Positions 50,901-61,970 of a DNA stretch of 64,000 bases are shown piece after piece (the first letter of the stretch is position 1; every line of letters starts with the position of its first letter). Under the pieces are notes generated by a model, which searched no databases, was not told the origin of the DNA, and saw nothing but the letters and a program-made list of their open reading frames with translations. The stretch is from positions 19,316,545-19,380,544 of the forward strand of contig NC_135775.1 in NCBI RefSeq assembly GCF_028453695.1. The letters run 5' to 3'. The position numbers and the translations under genes are program-made. The DNA comes from Augochlora pura (Eukaryota; Arthropoda; Insecta; Hymenoptera; Halictidae).

Positions 50901-53900
50901 GAATATGGCGTAAGTGCCAGCTAGCTCGGTCGTGATGAAGCCACTCACGTACAGCAGAAATGAGAATCCGTACCTGTAGGTAAAGGGTGGTCCCTGAAAT
51001 CGCAAGATTGCTACGAAGATATTCATTCGTACAAGCGCGATACAGATAAGATGCAATATCCGCGCCACCGTAGAAAATATTAAATTCAGTGAATCCGGTT
51101 TTTTATTTTTTCGATCGTGATTCACCGTCGGCTAACGTTGGAACTGAGCAACGTTACGAGAAATCGATATCGAAATTTATTGCTTGGCCGAAAACGATCC
51201 GTCGAGTCCCGCGAGAAGTTCTTGTCGCGGTCGATCGGCGCGATTTTTCAAAAATAGATGAAACAAAAATGTTCCGCATCGGTTACATGAAACTGGAGAT
51301 TATATTTTAATGAATTGAAAAAAATCCTTTCATTGCTTCGAATTTTGTTTTTTGTTACAGTGTAGTTACATGCAATTTCATATTGCTTTTAAATGTATAT
51401 TTTCGCTGAACTTTTATAATTTCTTTAAAACAGCTCGTTTTGATTTTAAAATAACTTGCGATAAATTACATATTTATTTTCTCTTTAATTCTGAAACAAT
51501 TAAAATGAATGGTAATCTCAAATTGACTTAATCATTTTGCTCTTTTCTATTTCGTCTATTTCCACAAAAAGTTGCACAAAGCTCGCAGTCTAGTACTTTA
51601 TGAATTTTAATTCTTTGATAATTATATTTCTCGTTAAATAAAATTTATATTCTACTTTATATTGAATTTATAAATTTGCGAAAAGTAATATTAATTTTGA
51701 GAAATTCAGTAGTATAGATTTTAGACAGTGATTGGGGTGGAATAATTAACATTTGAATAAAGCCGATCGATTTATGAGATTTTTAATATCGCGACGCCTT
51801 TCGCGGGACTCGACAGATTAACAAAAATATCGAAACGTCTAGATAGGCACATTTGACTGACCTGAAACGACGACCTCGGTCTAAGTTTACTACCAACTTC
51901 AGCTTTGAACACAGATATGTACATCACCATTCCCACCAGCATTAACAAACCTGAAAGGGAAACCGATTTAATAACCCGAGAGCCTTATCTCTCCGCCGCA
52001 GGTCCGGCGACAATTTCACGCTGACTGACCGATATAATAACAATCGATTGGCCGACCGTAATGCGATTGTTTAAACTTTAATCCGCCCCTTTTCCATACA
52101 GCCGTTCTGCAGCGCGCGCGCACGCGGTTCGACACGAACGGGGCAAAAGCCATTCGACTTCATGAAATACGAATTTTTCTCGATTCCCAGCAACTCAAAA
52201 ATTAAATCGAGCAGAATCTGGACACGCTCGGTACAGCGTTGCCTCGGACATGTTTGCGGTATTAAAACTTCCGGGGGCTGCATCAGCATAAAATTTTCAT
52301 TAGGTACTGTCGGCAAATCGTAAACCGTGGATTTAATATTTAATCCTCACACGTTCAGCGAATGTTTCGCTCTTTCGTATTGTTTTAAATCTGCGATCAT
52401 TTTTATTCGCATCTTTTCTTCTCTAAGATATGTTTTTACAATCTCGCAAAACCTAAAAGAAGTCTTTCTTTCAAGGATAAAAGAATATTTGCGATAGAAA
52501 CGACGTAAAAATATTTTCTCTTTAACTGGTTATTTAATATAGCATCGATCCGAGAATATTAATCATTTTAAAAAGCGCATAAATTTCCACAGTCCGCCCG
52601 CGATCATAAACATAATAAATCGGCCGCGGGACTTGGAACGCTTCTGGAAAGCTCCCGTCGCTTTATCAGCCGAAGTAAATAATTAATTATCGCCAAGAAC
52701 AATTCAGAGATGAAATAAAAGCAGCGGAGCTCGATACGGCCGTCGAATCGCGGCGGAAAATATGAAACCGCGGAAGTTCCGATGAGTTCGGAAATGAAAT
52801 TACACATTAAGCTGTTTGCGTCAACAAATGAGTTTCCATCGTCGCGGCGAGGATAAACTGAATTATCCGCGGCCGAGCCGGGGCACTAAATGAAACTTGT
52901 TAAGTCTTTAATGGCTTCTTTAAAGTAACCGGCGCGCGAAGGTGGGCGGGGCCGTGGCACGGTCGAACTTTCGCAAACGATTCGGTTCGGCTTTCTTTTT
53001 ACGGTGGTTGCTTGCCCGGCAACACAAATTTCATCCCGATCGTTCGCCCGGAATCACGGGCAGCCCGACACCACCGTGAATCTCTCTCTCTCTCTCTCTC
53101 TCCCCCATACACAGCGAGCACGGCGGCTTCTTTCGCCGTATAGGCGTACGCAAAAGCGCGCGCGCGCGGCCCGTATATAACGCTGGTACAGTTTATTACT
53201 CACCGGAAACTATGAAGACCACGCCGGCGACAAAGACGCAGAGTCTGTGTCGCGGGTGAGTAACGTGGGCAGTGAAGTAACAAACTTCGGCCACCACCAG
53301 CAGCGATGTTGCAGCGAAGAAGAACATCGCCGACTTGGTAACTGCATCTGCGTTAAAAAATATAGGTATGAGAGCCGCCGGGGGAATGGGAAAACTTTCG
53401 ACCGGGATTCCTCCTTTTTTCTCGGCTTTTGTTTCCCCCCGGCTCTGCTACCGGGGGTCGTTATTTATGGAAATATGGGGACGACGACGAAACGCGACGT
53501 GACAATGGTATACCCGGCGTCTAACAAGCACGGTTCGCGGGGCAAAAGATTAACGCGAAACGGAAGAATGGAATCGATGAAACGCACCGTGATTGCGAAT
53601 ATGCGAAACGACGTACAACGGCGATCCGTCCGAGCAGATACGATTCGTGCTATTATCGTGAAGTACGTTCCGCGGCGATCGACGCGAACGTTGCGTAATA
53701 ACGTAAGCGACGAATACGTTCTCCTGAAATGTCATAAGTTCCCGTTTGATATTACCGTTTCACAATAGGTACGAATGTGGATCACAGATGTCAAGTGTTC
53801 CATCAATTGGAGCAATGAAAACAGTATGCTTTTACGTAGAAACGCCCGTATTTGAATAGGCGTTCTTTCACGAAATCGATTGTTAACCCCTTACCGTACT

Positions 53901-55485
53901 ATTTTCTTCATAGTTGCAAGAATGATCACATTTTCTACTGTAATAATTTCTTAGAAGTAAAGTTGCGTTTCTCTGCATTTACTTAAATGGACAGAATTTT
54001 ATTCCGGCTTAAAAGAACGAAATAACATTTATACTTAACACTTTACCGACCGGTAGCCTATAAATCGGCTTTTTACTCCAATCGACAATCTATTAATCAG
54101 TTATGACAATCATTAATTTGCTATCTGTTACCGAGGTATTTTTGTATAATTTAAAAAATATTAGATACCTTTCGTGGTGAATAAAATAAGTAAAATAGAT
54201 AATAGGACTAAATATTAATTAATGCTAATATTATAAAAATATAAAAAACTTCACGGTCGAATAACCCGTCGGTAAAGTGCCAGATTCGTCAAAATACGGC
54301 AAGGGGTTAAATAACAGTATTTATCACTAGCTAATTGGTCTATTTGTGTCTCTGTTTCAAATAGGGGTCACAATTGAACGGTGTTTCATAATAGGGGGTG
54401 TCAATTACCCTTTTGTAGACTGTGTGTGTCATCTTCTGAGCACACAATTTTATTGGACAAATTCAATAGCTTTAATTTAACCCTTTACACTCCGCGTCAT
54501 TATGGATGTTACCTACCAGCGCTTATGAACATTTATATTGTTATATAGTATACGTTACCTATGTATATATGTATATATAATATTATTATTATAATATTCG
54601 ATTTATATGAAATTGTAGACATCGAGGAATAGTTGCAAATCGCTAGTAAACTTTAATGTTTAGTCATATACTAGAATTACGGTGTCCCCTGAGCGGAAAC
54701 AACGGAGTGCATAGGGTTAACCCTTTGTACTCGAAGCCATTTTAACTGTAATTCTAAAATAACTTTTCTAACGTATGGCATTTCCATTTTGTGTAACAAA
54801 ATGTATTTTATGCACATGTAATTGAATCTTGTAATTAATGAAACAACACTTTTAATCATTTCTGAAATCTATTTTCTTATAACATAAAAATGATTTTGGA
54901 ACGTGCTGTAACAATTTTAGTGCTGCCTCAGAGTCTCCATTCGAGCGCAAAGGGTTAATAATGTTGCTTCTAAGCAAAAGTGAAATTATTGTCATTGGAG
55001 GGGTGCACAATAATTGACACACTTGACCAGGGCAGTGTTATCTTATATTCAAACAGGAATGTTCCGCAACTCTGTGTCATTTGGATTCTCCTTTCGGTCC
55101 ACCGAACATGCCAGCGGAATGATGAGTCGTCGGCGAAGGGGGGGAGGTGGGAGGTGGGTGGACTGGGCGAGAGAGGGGTAGGTAGAAATCGCGGATAGAC
55201 AAATTGTCGGATCCAGTTTATCATGGTAGGGTATATTCTCTCGGCTGAAAGCATTTTCCCGCCGAATATTTTACGGGCGTGTCACACTCCAGTTCAGCGC
55301 CAGGCAGAGGACACCTAATCAACCTCCCCCTTCAAAGGCACACGTTTCTCATTCCACCTGTCTCCGCGGCGCGGTTTTTCATGGGTACTCACATGGTATT
55401 GCCATGGTTGAATCGCTCGGGTCCGGACTGTACTCCTCGTTTGGAAAATAGTCGATACTCGAGCACTCGTACTCCATGCGGGAAC
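44759..55485 (-). CDS. stg1: Stargazin-like protein (TARP / calcium-channel gamma family), 5'-incomplete gene
   Basis: Overall span of a six-exon minus-strand gene. Proteins of this family are four-pass membrane auxiliary subunits that traffic and gate AMPA/kainate-type glutamate receptors; invertebrate stargazin-like proteins serve glutamate receptors in the same way. Joining the exons gives about 286 residues: the end of extracellular loop 1 with the conserved Cys (ECSSIDYFP, compare GLCKQIDHFP in vertebrate gamma subunits), TM2, TM3, TM4 (YGFSFLLYVSGF..TELAG) and a cytoplasmic tail ending RKTTPV then stop. The TTPV end matches the PDZ ligand of vertebrate TARPs. Intron phases going downstream are 1, 1, 1, 0, uncertain (0 or 1), 0. 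The exon with TM1 and the GLW motif is missing and was not found between 55486 and 64000, so it is probably outside the window. Introns range from about 0.5 to 5.2 kb and contain mobile-element relics. Confidence 0.93.
45095..45370. repeat. 25-bp tandem repeat with 50-bp higher order, in an stg1 intron
   Basis: Units of aaatgttgtttgatcttaat plus aaatg. On the left, A units (ttctttgat.ataatg) alternate with B units (ttgcttaat.ttaata), giving a 50-bp dimer. Lies in the last stg1 intron, ending about 85 bases from the exon at 45455. Confidence 0.88.
45455..45667 (-). CDS. stg1: stg1 exon: cytoplasmic tail, His- and Pro-rich
   Basis: Acceptor cgtttttttcag, donor gtgagt in phase 0; 213 bases if the first acceptor is used. 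It encodes GVYHLDNHHVHHANHSNIGP, a central CERHQKRYFFGRDSV segment, then EFLPPPPNLEYHDYSRQFP and RDLTTQT. The tail is predicted to be disordered and cytoplasmic, with a His cluster and a Pro-rich stretch. Vertebrate tails are Ser/Arg-rich instead, so this part is not conserved outside insects as far as can be judged by eye. The start may be 4 bases later (end 45663) if the upstream phase-1 donor is real. Confidence 0.85.
47096..47118. repeat. (GCT)7 microsatellite
   Basis: Seven GCT triplets plus GC. On the gene strand they could read Gln or Ser runs, but stops lie close by and no acceptor precedes them, so an exon is not supported. Confidence 0.9.
47338..47505. repeat. 21-bp tandem repeat in an stg1 intron
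   Basis: About seven units of cagatgcattaggttacttt plus t, decaying at both edges. Confidence 0.88.
48964..49110. repeat. About 50-bp degenerate tandem repeat
   Basis: Three units of atattttaggtttaccgg plus aaaattatgtcagttaatg. Confidence 0.7.
49290..49440. repeat. Foldback inverted repeat in an stg1 intron
   Basis: Arms 49323-49364 and 49384-49425 are inverse with about 35 of 42 matches (ACAGTCTCTGAAACATAAATCT against AGATTTATGTTTGAGAGACTGT). An outer pair, GAACGTTTTT near 49292 and AATGAACGTT near 49430, extends the palindrome. The loop of 19 bases contains AATTATATTCGAAT, which is itself the inverse of ATTCGAATATAATT at 49304. Confidence 0.75.
50838..50993 (-). CDS. stg1: stg1 exon: TM4 and start of the cytoplasmic tail
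   Basis: Acceptor gatttcag, entering in phase 0. It encodes GPPFTYRYGFSFLLYVSGFI, then TTELAGTYAIFLYIS (TM4) and WHQRELVRRDSRRKNYG. The YGFSF..TTELAG..AIFLYI pattern aligns with YGWSFYFGALSFIIAEMVG in mammalian TARPs. The 3' end is uncertain. A phase-0 donor ggg/gttggt ends the exon at 50838; a better donor g/gtagta ends it at 50834 in phase 1. The second would need the alternative acceptor 4 bases into the next exon. Either choice keeps the frame open and changes about one residue. Confidence 0.88.
51862..51950 (-). CDS. stg1: stg1 exon: end of TM3 and extracellular loop 2
   Basis: Acceptor tccctttcag, donor gtcagt; 89 bases, phase 1 in and phase 0 out. It encodes GLLMLVGMVMYISVFKAEVG followed by SKLRPRSSFQ. 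The GMVMYIS segment matches the 'GIIVYIS' end of TM3 in vertebrate gamma subunits, and the basic, Ser-containing loop is in the place of their loop between TM3 and TM4. Confidence 0.92.
53081..53102. repeat. (TC)11 microsatellite next to an stg1 exon
   Basis: Eleven TC repeats about 100 bp 3' of the exon at 53204-53347, in the intron. Confidence 0.95.
53204..53347 (-). CDS. stg1: stg1 exon: TM2 and start of TM3
   Basis: Acceptor acgcag and donor gtgagt; 144 bases, phase 1 in and phase 1 out. It encodes Tyr (split codon), then AVTKSAMFFFAATSLLVVAE (TM2), a short cytoplasmic link with HPRHRLC, and VFVAGVVFIVS, which begins TM3. The hydrophobic profile and the basic HRLC turn agree with the claudin-like topology of TARPs. 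The next exon completes the split Gly codon and continues TM3 without a break, which supports the splice choice. Confidence 0.93.
53883..54310. mobile_element. TTAA-flanked element, family 2, with a nested family 3 element
   Basis: Outer ends TTAACCCCTTACCGT and ACGGCAAGGGGTTAA are near-perfect inverses (428 bp). Inside, from 54035, sits TTAACACTTTACCGACCGG, whose inverse GTCGGTAAAGTGCC ends near 54282. This looks like one inverted-repeat element inserted into another, in an stg1 intron. The inner unit is related to sequence at 33883. Confidence 0.7.
54477..54720. mobile_element. TTAA-flanked MITE, family 1 copy in an stg1 intron
   Basis: TTAACCCTTTACACTCCG at the left, CGGAGTGCATAGGGTTAA at the right, 244 bp. 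Its right TTAA is also the left TTAA of the next element, so the two lie tail to head sharing one target site. Located in the intron between stg1 exons 53204-53347 and 55393-55485. Confidence 0.8.
54717..54958. mobile_element. TTAA-flanked MITE, family 1 copy joined to its neighbour
   Basis: TTAACCCTTTGTACTCGA at the left and TTCGAGCGCAAAGGGTTAA at the right, 242 bp. The interior matches the copies at 13289 and 16221 (AGCCATTTTAACTG, ATTTCCATTTTGTGTAAC, CTCAGAGTCTCCATTCGAG). It shares TTAA 54717-54720 with the preceding element. Confidence 0.82.
55393..55485 (-). CDS. stg1: stg1 exon: end of extracellular loop 1
   Basis: Preceded on the minus strand by a pyrimidine-rich tract and acceptor tccgcag, and followed by donor gtgagt. 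It enters in phase 1 and leaves in phase 1 (93 bases). It encodes about 31 residues, GSRMEYECSSIDYFPNEEYS and onwards to AIP. The Cys in YECSSIDYF aligns with the conserved loop Cys in front of the IDHFP motif of mammalian gamma subunits. The opening Gly codon is split with the missing upstream exon, which in the family carries TM1 and the GLWxxC signature. The acidic stretch after the Cys matches the family's loop before TM2. Confidence 0.9.
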
Positions 55486-56280
55486 CTGCGGAAAACAAAA
55501 GGAAAGTGATTCGTACACGCCTGGTACCTATCGGCGTCGTCGTGATATGCGCATTTCTGAAACACACGCTGATCGGAAAGCCCGGCCTCCCCCCCTCCCC
55601 CCCGATAGCCGAACAAATTCGTCCTTGTTTTTTCAGGCAGCACGGTCACGGTATTCGATTTATCATCGGCCAGACAGACCAACAATGCGGACGAAAATTC
55701 AAGAATTTTTTGACAAAAATCGAAATGCTCCCGGGGAGGGGGATGTTATTGAAATCAACGTTTAACGCAAAAATCAGTTTTTTTTTTAGAGCGAAGTATT
55801 GTCACTGTTTCGCGCGTGGTAAATTGTCAGATTATAGTAGGGAACAATTTATTTAATTATTTCTTTTATATTATCATCCATCTCTTTTTATTCGATAACG
55901 TTTTGCTAGCATTGCTGAGGGATTCTGTAATAAATAGTTTTTCAACTCTCATTTCCTTTACATTTAGAACAATCATAATTTTAAGAAAACTAAACACACA
56001 TATACATGCCTAAGGGTGTAAAGAGGTTAAACTAGTATTAAACAGGATGTTCAAATTTTATTATTATTCATTTTATTTTATATTTTACCTCGAAGAAAAG
56101 AAATACTAAATTGCACGATATCGATCGACTGATTCCTGAAGATGAACATTTATTATTTAATAAACGTGGATAAAATGTAACAACACAAAATTGATCTCAA
56201 AATGTCAAAGAATATGTACACATACATATCAATATGCATCTATATGTATGTATGTATCGACGATGAGTTTCGTCAATGTG

Positions 56281-56451
56281 TCACGTTACAAGAAAATTGT
56301 CGACCCCCAATAAAAGGTTCCCTACAGTGCGCGGAATTAAAGTAAGGAAACGGGTAGGTTTATTCGCAACGCGCCCGGGTTTATTGTCGACTCCGAAGAG
56401 CGAGCACGCGAAAACACCGTATCCTAGAACAATGAACAGCGAGGCGGCCAT
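56281..56451 (-). CDS. Possible small ORF with signal-peptide-like start (unsupported)
   Basis: Fifty-six codons from ATG to TGA on the stg1-sense strand, beginning MAASLFIVLGYGVFACSLFG, a hydrophobic segment that could be a signal peptide or membrane anchor. It lies upstream of the first stg1 exon seen, within what is probably an stg1 intron. The same frame stays open upstream to 56619, and the plus strand is open across the same bases, so a chance open frame in GC-rich DNA is quite possible. No splice or promoter evidence supports it, and it does not resemble TM1 of TARPs. Confidence 0.12.
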   Translation of the reverse strand: MAASLFIVLGYGVFACSLFGVDNKPGRVANKPTRFLTLIPRTVGNLLLGVDNFLVT

Positions 56452-59400
56452 ATTTGCTCGCCGTGCAACCGAACGGAAACAGAAACAGTTCCGAAGAGCG
56501 GTTACAGAGGAGACGTTAAACGAATTTGGATTCAGAAAGGGGGGAAGAGGCCGGACTTTAATTCGTATGTACCAAACTAGTAAATTGTCCAAGCTTTTCC
56601 TCGCCCGTCGCCGAACCACGGCGCTGCCTTTTTCATTTCACGCTCGCGGGCTCGACTTTAATTGAAACGGATCTGGCAAAGAGAAGATGAGCCCGCGACT
56701 TGGGAATTCCGGGCTCTTTCGACGTCGGTTATTAAACTCGCGTGCCCACCTCTCCGCGCCGTTCGGTTTTATACGATTTGATTTAACAGGGTCGATACCA
56801 TTCTCACGGGTATCTTACGATTGCTCGGCCACGCCGCTAAACCATCAAACGCGACGATCGTTGTTTTAACGATCGCCGGGAAGTCGATTCCGTGGAGACG
56901 CGAGGCGGCGCAACGAACGCTGGCTCTGCGAGTCGATTCTTCTACTAGTTGGCATCAAAATTAACCTTTTTGTACTAAAATTAAATCGGATAGTAGAAGA
57001 AGCATGTCATTTTTATATTGTTATATTTTTATATCACCAAATATATTTTCGGTTCGTTCTTATAAATGCATCGAATTAAACGATTTTCATAGACAGGCGT
57101 AATTACGTTTCGATTTTAAACATTTAAAAATTTTTTAATATTATAAATAATTTTCAATGTTGAAGTAATTTAACAAAAAATTAGAGTGTTCACCATGCAT
57201 GAAATTTATTGCAATTTATAAATACAGTTTGTAAGAAAGACAAACAAAAAGCTATGATTTAGTTATTACATCCCTCTGGTTGCGATCTCATATTTAATAC
57301 ACGATTTAATAAACAGGTAATTAAATATGGCACTGTTTCAGTAAAAAATATTTATCTTTAAATTAATATCATGTCATATTGTATTTCGAATGAAATTATG
57401 TAATCTTTTCCATATTTGGACATTTATAAAATTAAACAGATTGTATTACGTTTTGAAGAAAAATACGTATACGTATTTTTATAAATACGTATAAATACTA
57501 CAGACATATATATTGACACTGAAAGTAATTAGTACATTAACAATGAAATACGTAAGAAATAGTTATAATAAATTAAAAGATATATCAATGAAAAATACGT
57601 CAAGGTACTATGTTTCGAATCTCCTCTACTTTCTTACACGAATAAAAAATAAGAATAAATATTAAAAATAACACAAAAACCGTGATAAAGTTTTTCACGA
57701 ACACGACGAAACTTCGAGGTGGTTAATATTTGTTTTTAGTTATGCTTAAATTGCTTGGGAACCGCTATTCCGTAAATGAAATTCGTTCGAAGTGGCATTC
57801 AATTAAGGGGGAGAATTTATGTAACTAAATAATAAATCGATTTAAAGTGAAATCCAATTATGGAAGAAAATTGACCGCGAACTAAATTATACATTGAATC
57901 GAAATAGCATCTAATTAAGGGAGAAGATTTACCCGCGAACTCTGTTGACAGTGAAACGTGTACACGTACGAAATAAGTGGTAAACGTTGATTACTATAAT
58001 GAATATGCAACAATGAACGCATGTTTACACATTCGTTTCACGTTTTATCGTGCAAAGCGGTTGTTCAAAAAGTTTCATAATAGCTTCTCGTTAATTTGCA
58101 TTTAATCAAATACTTGCTAATAAAAATCAAAATACTTTTTAATAAAAACTCTTGTTCATGAATTGACCGAACCTCTTCATAAATAAATTTCACAGAAAAT
58201 ACGCGTACGAGCGAATCAGTGGAACTTTAATTATATGTTTGACCAGCAATAACTTCAAATGATGAGCAAAATGGAGAAATAAAATTAATTCTCGCCGGGT
58301 GTCCAACTTTGGAAATTTGTTTGAAACGTGTGCACGGCGCGCGAACTTTCCACGTTCGAACGCAACAAATTTTAATGAGGCGAGCGCAAAAATATTTCTC
58401 ATTAACTCTTCTCCGTGGGATTCAAACGCGCGTCTCTGTCTCTTTCAAATTACGTCGGCGCGAAACACCTAAAATAAAGTGCACGCAGTGGTCCGTTAAA
58501 CAAGCGCGAAGCTGCTTGAAAAAAATTGGATTGTTAATTGTATTGTCAGTAGACGAATCGAATAATTTCCGATGCTTTTTTTCTTAGAGCGTCGTTGATA
58601 TTGCAACGTTTACAGTCCAGCACGCGTAAAATTTTACTATCTCGCTCGAAATTTGATAACGTAACTCGTGCTCGGTTGCTGCAACTACGTGCACCGAGCG
58701 AAGTCTATCATTATGTTGCAACGGGATCGGGATGAGCTGCGCGGTGCATCAAAGCTGATTGCAATTCGGGTGTCTTGTAATTTCCGCGCGTTCTCTATAT
58801 TTCCACGGCAGCAGTGCCGTTCCACACAGTGGCCGACGTCGGCATTTATTAATATATTTGTAAATAAACGAATATTCGGTTGTTCGCGGCTGTGGCCATT
58901 TTCTGGATGCCGCCGCGGTACAATGTAACATTCCGATCCGCTATCTCTCTCTTTTTTTTTTATCGAATCACCGGCACGAACCAATCACCGGAATCTGAAC
59001 CCAATAAAAATCGACGCGCCAAATGACTTTTTCATCAACTCGCCTACACCGATCTATTACTCGCAGCCGAACCAACCCAATAAAAAAACCGAACTTCAAA
59101 TAATTCTTTCGATTCCATAGTATCGACGTTCCGGCTCGACTATGGTCCATGGAATACCATGCGTGTCTAACACGTGTATTTCGATTTCCCGAACTTGACA
59201 GAGTGCGAAAACGGATTTTCTACTGTGCGTGTTGCATATTCTTGTTGAACATTTTACAAATCGTTGCAGTTATGTCTTGCACCTGTTATCCTAGATTGAA
59301 ATTCGCTGCCTCGAAGACGTCTTCATTGTGGCGAACAATTTTGTAATACTTCTTGATATTAAATAAATTTTTTAATATTTAATATTAATGTTATATTTCA

Positions 59401-61950
59401 CCATATTTAGATACTGTATAGATTTTTTAGACACTAAAGAATTCTTATCGCGAATAAATGAATGAAATAATTAACATAACAGAAAATAAATAAAATAAAG
59501 GAATAAAAAGATTTAGTATGCCTTTATACTAAAATAAAAGGCATGTTTAGTACGTCTTTAGTACAAATTTAATTTAATACCACGCCATTGCCGTATATTA
59601 AATTTTAAAAATTCTGACGTGGCAGTGAAAGTGTTAAACCATAAAAAATCGCGTTACAAGAATCGCAGAGACTTCAATTTCGATCAGACAGGATCGCTGT
59701 CCGCCGCAAGACGCTCAGGAAGACGAGGATTCGCCTGCTCGGCCGATCGTGAATTTTCGATCGCGTCGATGATGGACGGCAACTATCAAACGCGTTTCTC
59801 AAAATGATCCGCAAAAGGCGGCGCGCGGCGACAGGTTTCCGAGGGGGGGTTGTGGAATACAGAAGGGGGGCACCGTGGCTCGAGGAACGGGGAACGGGGA
59901 ATTGGGTTGGCAGGCGTGGAACAGTCATTTCCGGTTCGTGCCGGAAGTTGGCCGTATTGCCTCCCTTCGACAGCCGGGAATCAATATTCCAGGTTCGTTG
60001 TCGGCATGCCCACTGGCAGAGGCATAACAGAAATAATAACTTGCAGACCGGTGCGCGGGCCGCGCGGTGCAACCGATCCACTGGCGGGGCCACTGTTGAA
60101 CCGTGACCAGAGAACCGGATGTGTACGACCCCCTGGCAGCTTCCCATTTCACCGATCCCCGCGTTTCCTCGAGACGCGAGCCCGGTATTAAGATTTACCA
60201 GCTCCGGGATACGTAAACATATTTTCCGAAAAACTCCGCGAGAAGCGAAGACGTCCGCGCCAGAGTTTGGCAAACTTTACACGATACCGTGCATAACAAA
60301 TTACAGATTACGTTTATATTTCAATAATTATTAAGTCTTTTTTTTATTTAATTTACTATTTTTATTACCCTATTTGCAATTGAAATATTACTTCTTAATT
60401 GGAAATCATTTTTAACACTAAACCTACCACCTAGACAACTATCAGGTTTCTATTTTTTGTTTAATAATTATTGATACCATAAAGATAATTTTATTAAAAG
60501 TTCCTTAATATATTTCTTTATTCAGGAACGCATTATTGTAAAAATTGGGAAAAAGTTGAGTAAAGTCTATCTCGTAATTCTATTAGGAAACAATTTTTGT
60601 TAGTCACTGCTCTTTCGTTTATCGTGTATTGTACAATAGATATTTTAAACATTAATTTTACAAGACAAATGTTCCTTAAGTAAAAGAGAAATTAAGTGAA
60701 ATGTAAATTATAAATTTACTTACTTAATTTAATTTAATTTTTAATTAATTTTACTGAATTTAATTGTTGTCTTTTCTTTTGCACTTATCGCGAGATAAAT
60801 ATTAATTTTCATTCATTATTTTCGAAGAGTTCGCGTCTTTCTCCGCGATTATTTTTTGACGATGACGTTGAAACGTTACGGCACGAACGTTACGCAGAAG
60901 TATTGTTCCGGGATTGATCTTCCCGTTCGCTTCGGTTATTAAGCATTCATGCGCTGACCGGAAGAAATTGATTTCGTTCTTTTCTTTTTTTTTCTCGCGT
61001 TCGAACCAGCGCGCGGATGGGAAACTTTCCCGTGTCTTCCGGATTTCGAGTTTAACAGGGGCGCTGACGGATGAATAATGCAACGGCCAAGAAAATGTGG
61101 TTAAAGAAACGAAAATCTAGAGCAAAAGTTGCTCCCACGGAAACTGGGGCTTCGCTGCCGGGCGCAAAGTGCATGGAGATTACAAAATGTAGCCACGTTC
61201 GCCTGATCCAAAAAGTTCCGAGTTCGCCGAATGTTGGAAAATCAAATGGAAGAGAAAATCCGGAACCGGTCGCTGCGAATGATCTGGCGGTTCTAATGTT
61301 ATACACTGAATGTCGAAGATGTGTCTTGATTTTCAACGGTGACGTTAAGTGGACGTGATTCTACTTTTACGTAGAATTCATTGGTGGCAGTATGTTGCAT
61401 TTTCATATATTATTTTACAAATATTTTAAGCAGAGACAAATTTCATCAATCAACTAGCAAATTATTCACTGTGAAATTAATATAAATATGTTGTTAGACT
61501 TTGTTAATATAAATCTTGTACTTTAGAAATTTGCTTATCCAAGCGTTGGAAAATTATAAAAATATAAATTTTATAAAAAATATATCGAGTTGGAAAGTGA
61601 AAAGAACTTCATGATGAAATACAATATTTAGAATATATAGATAATATGAAGAATATTATATATAGAAAATATAAAACCTTTAGTATATAGACTTCAATTG
61701 TAAATTATTAAATAATTTCTCTTTGTGCAGCTGAATACTTTTCAAATATCCAAGCTAAATACTACGAATAAACCGTAACAGTAAGCATTATTCTGGTATA
61801 ATTATTCAATGAGCTGAAGTACGCAATTTCAATGTAATTATGAACGGCAATGAACATCTAAAGACGGAACAATTGTTATCGGCATAATCGTCTGCTACGA
61901 AATTGGCAAAGTCGCCTTTCATGTTTGCGAAAATGTGTTCGAATCCGCGC

Positions 61951-61970
61951 GTGTGTGTGTGTGTGTGTGT
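61951..61970. repeat. (GT)10 microsatellite
   Basis: Ten GT dinucleotides. Confidence 0.95.

Noticed and set aside
59674..60273. 199-codon minus-strand open frame as the missing stg1 N-terminal exon
   Set aside because: It lacks a TM1 followed by a GLW motif and a phase-1 donor. Three other frames are open in the same GC-rich block.
61930..61955. GTTCGAATCC resembling a tRNA B box
   Set aside because: No A box or acceptor-stem pairing was found at the required spacing, and a (GT)n repeat follows at once.
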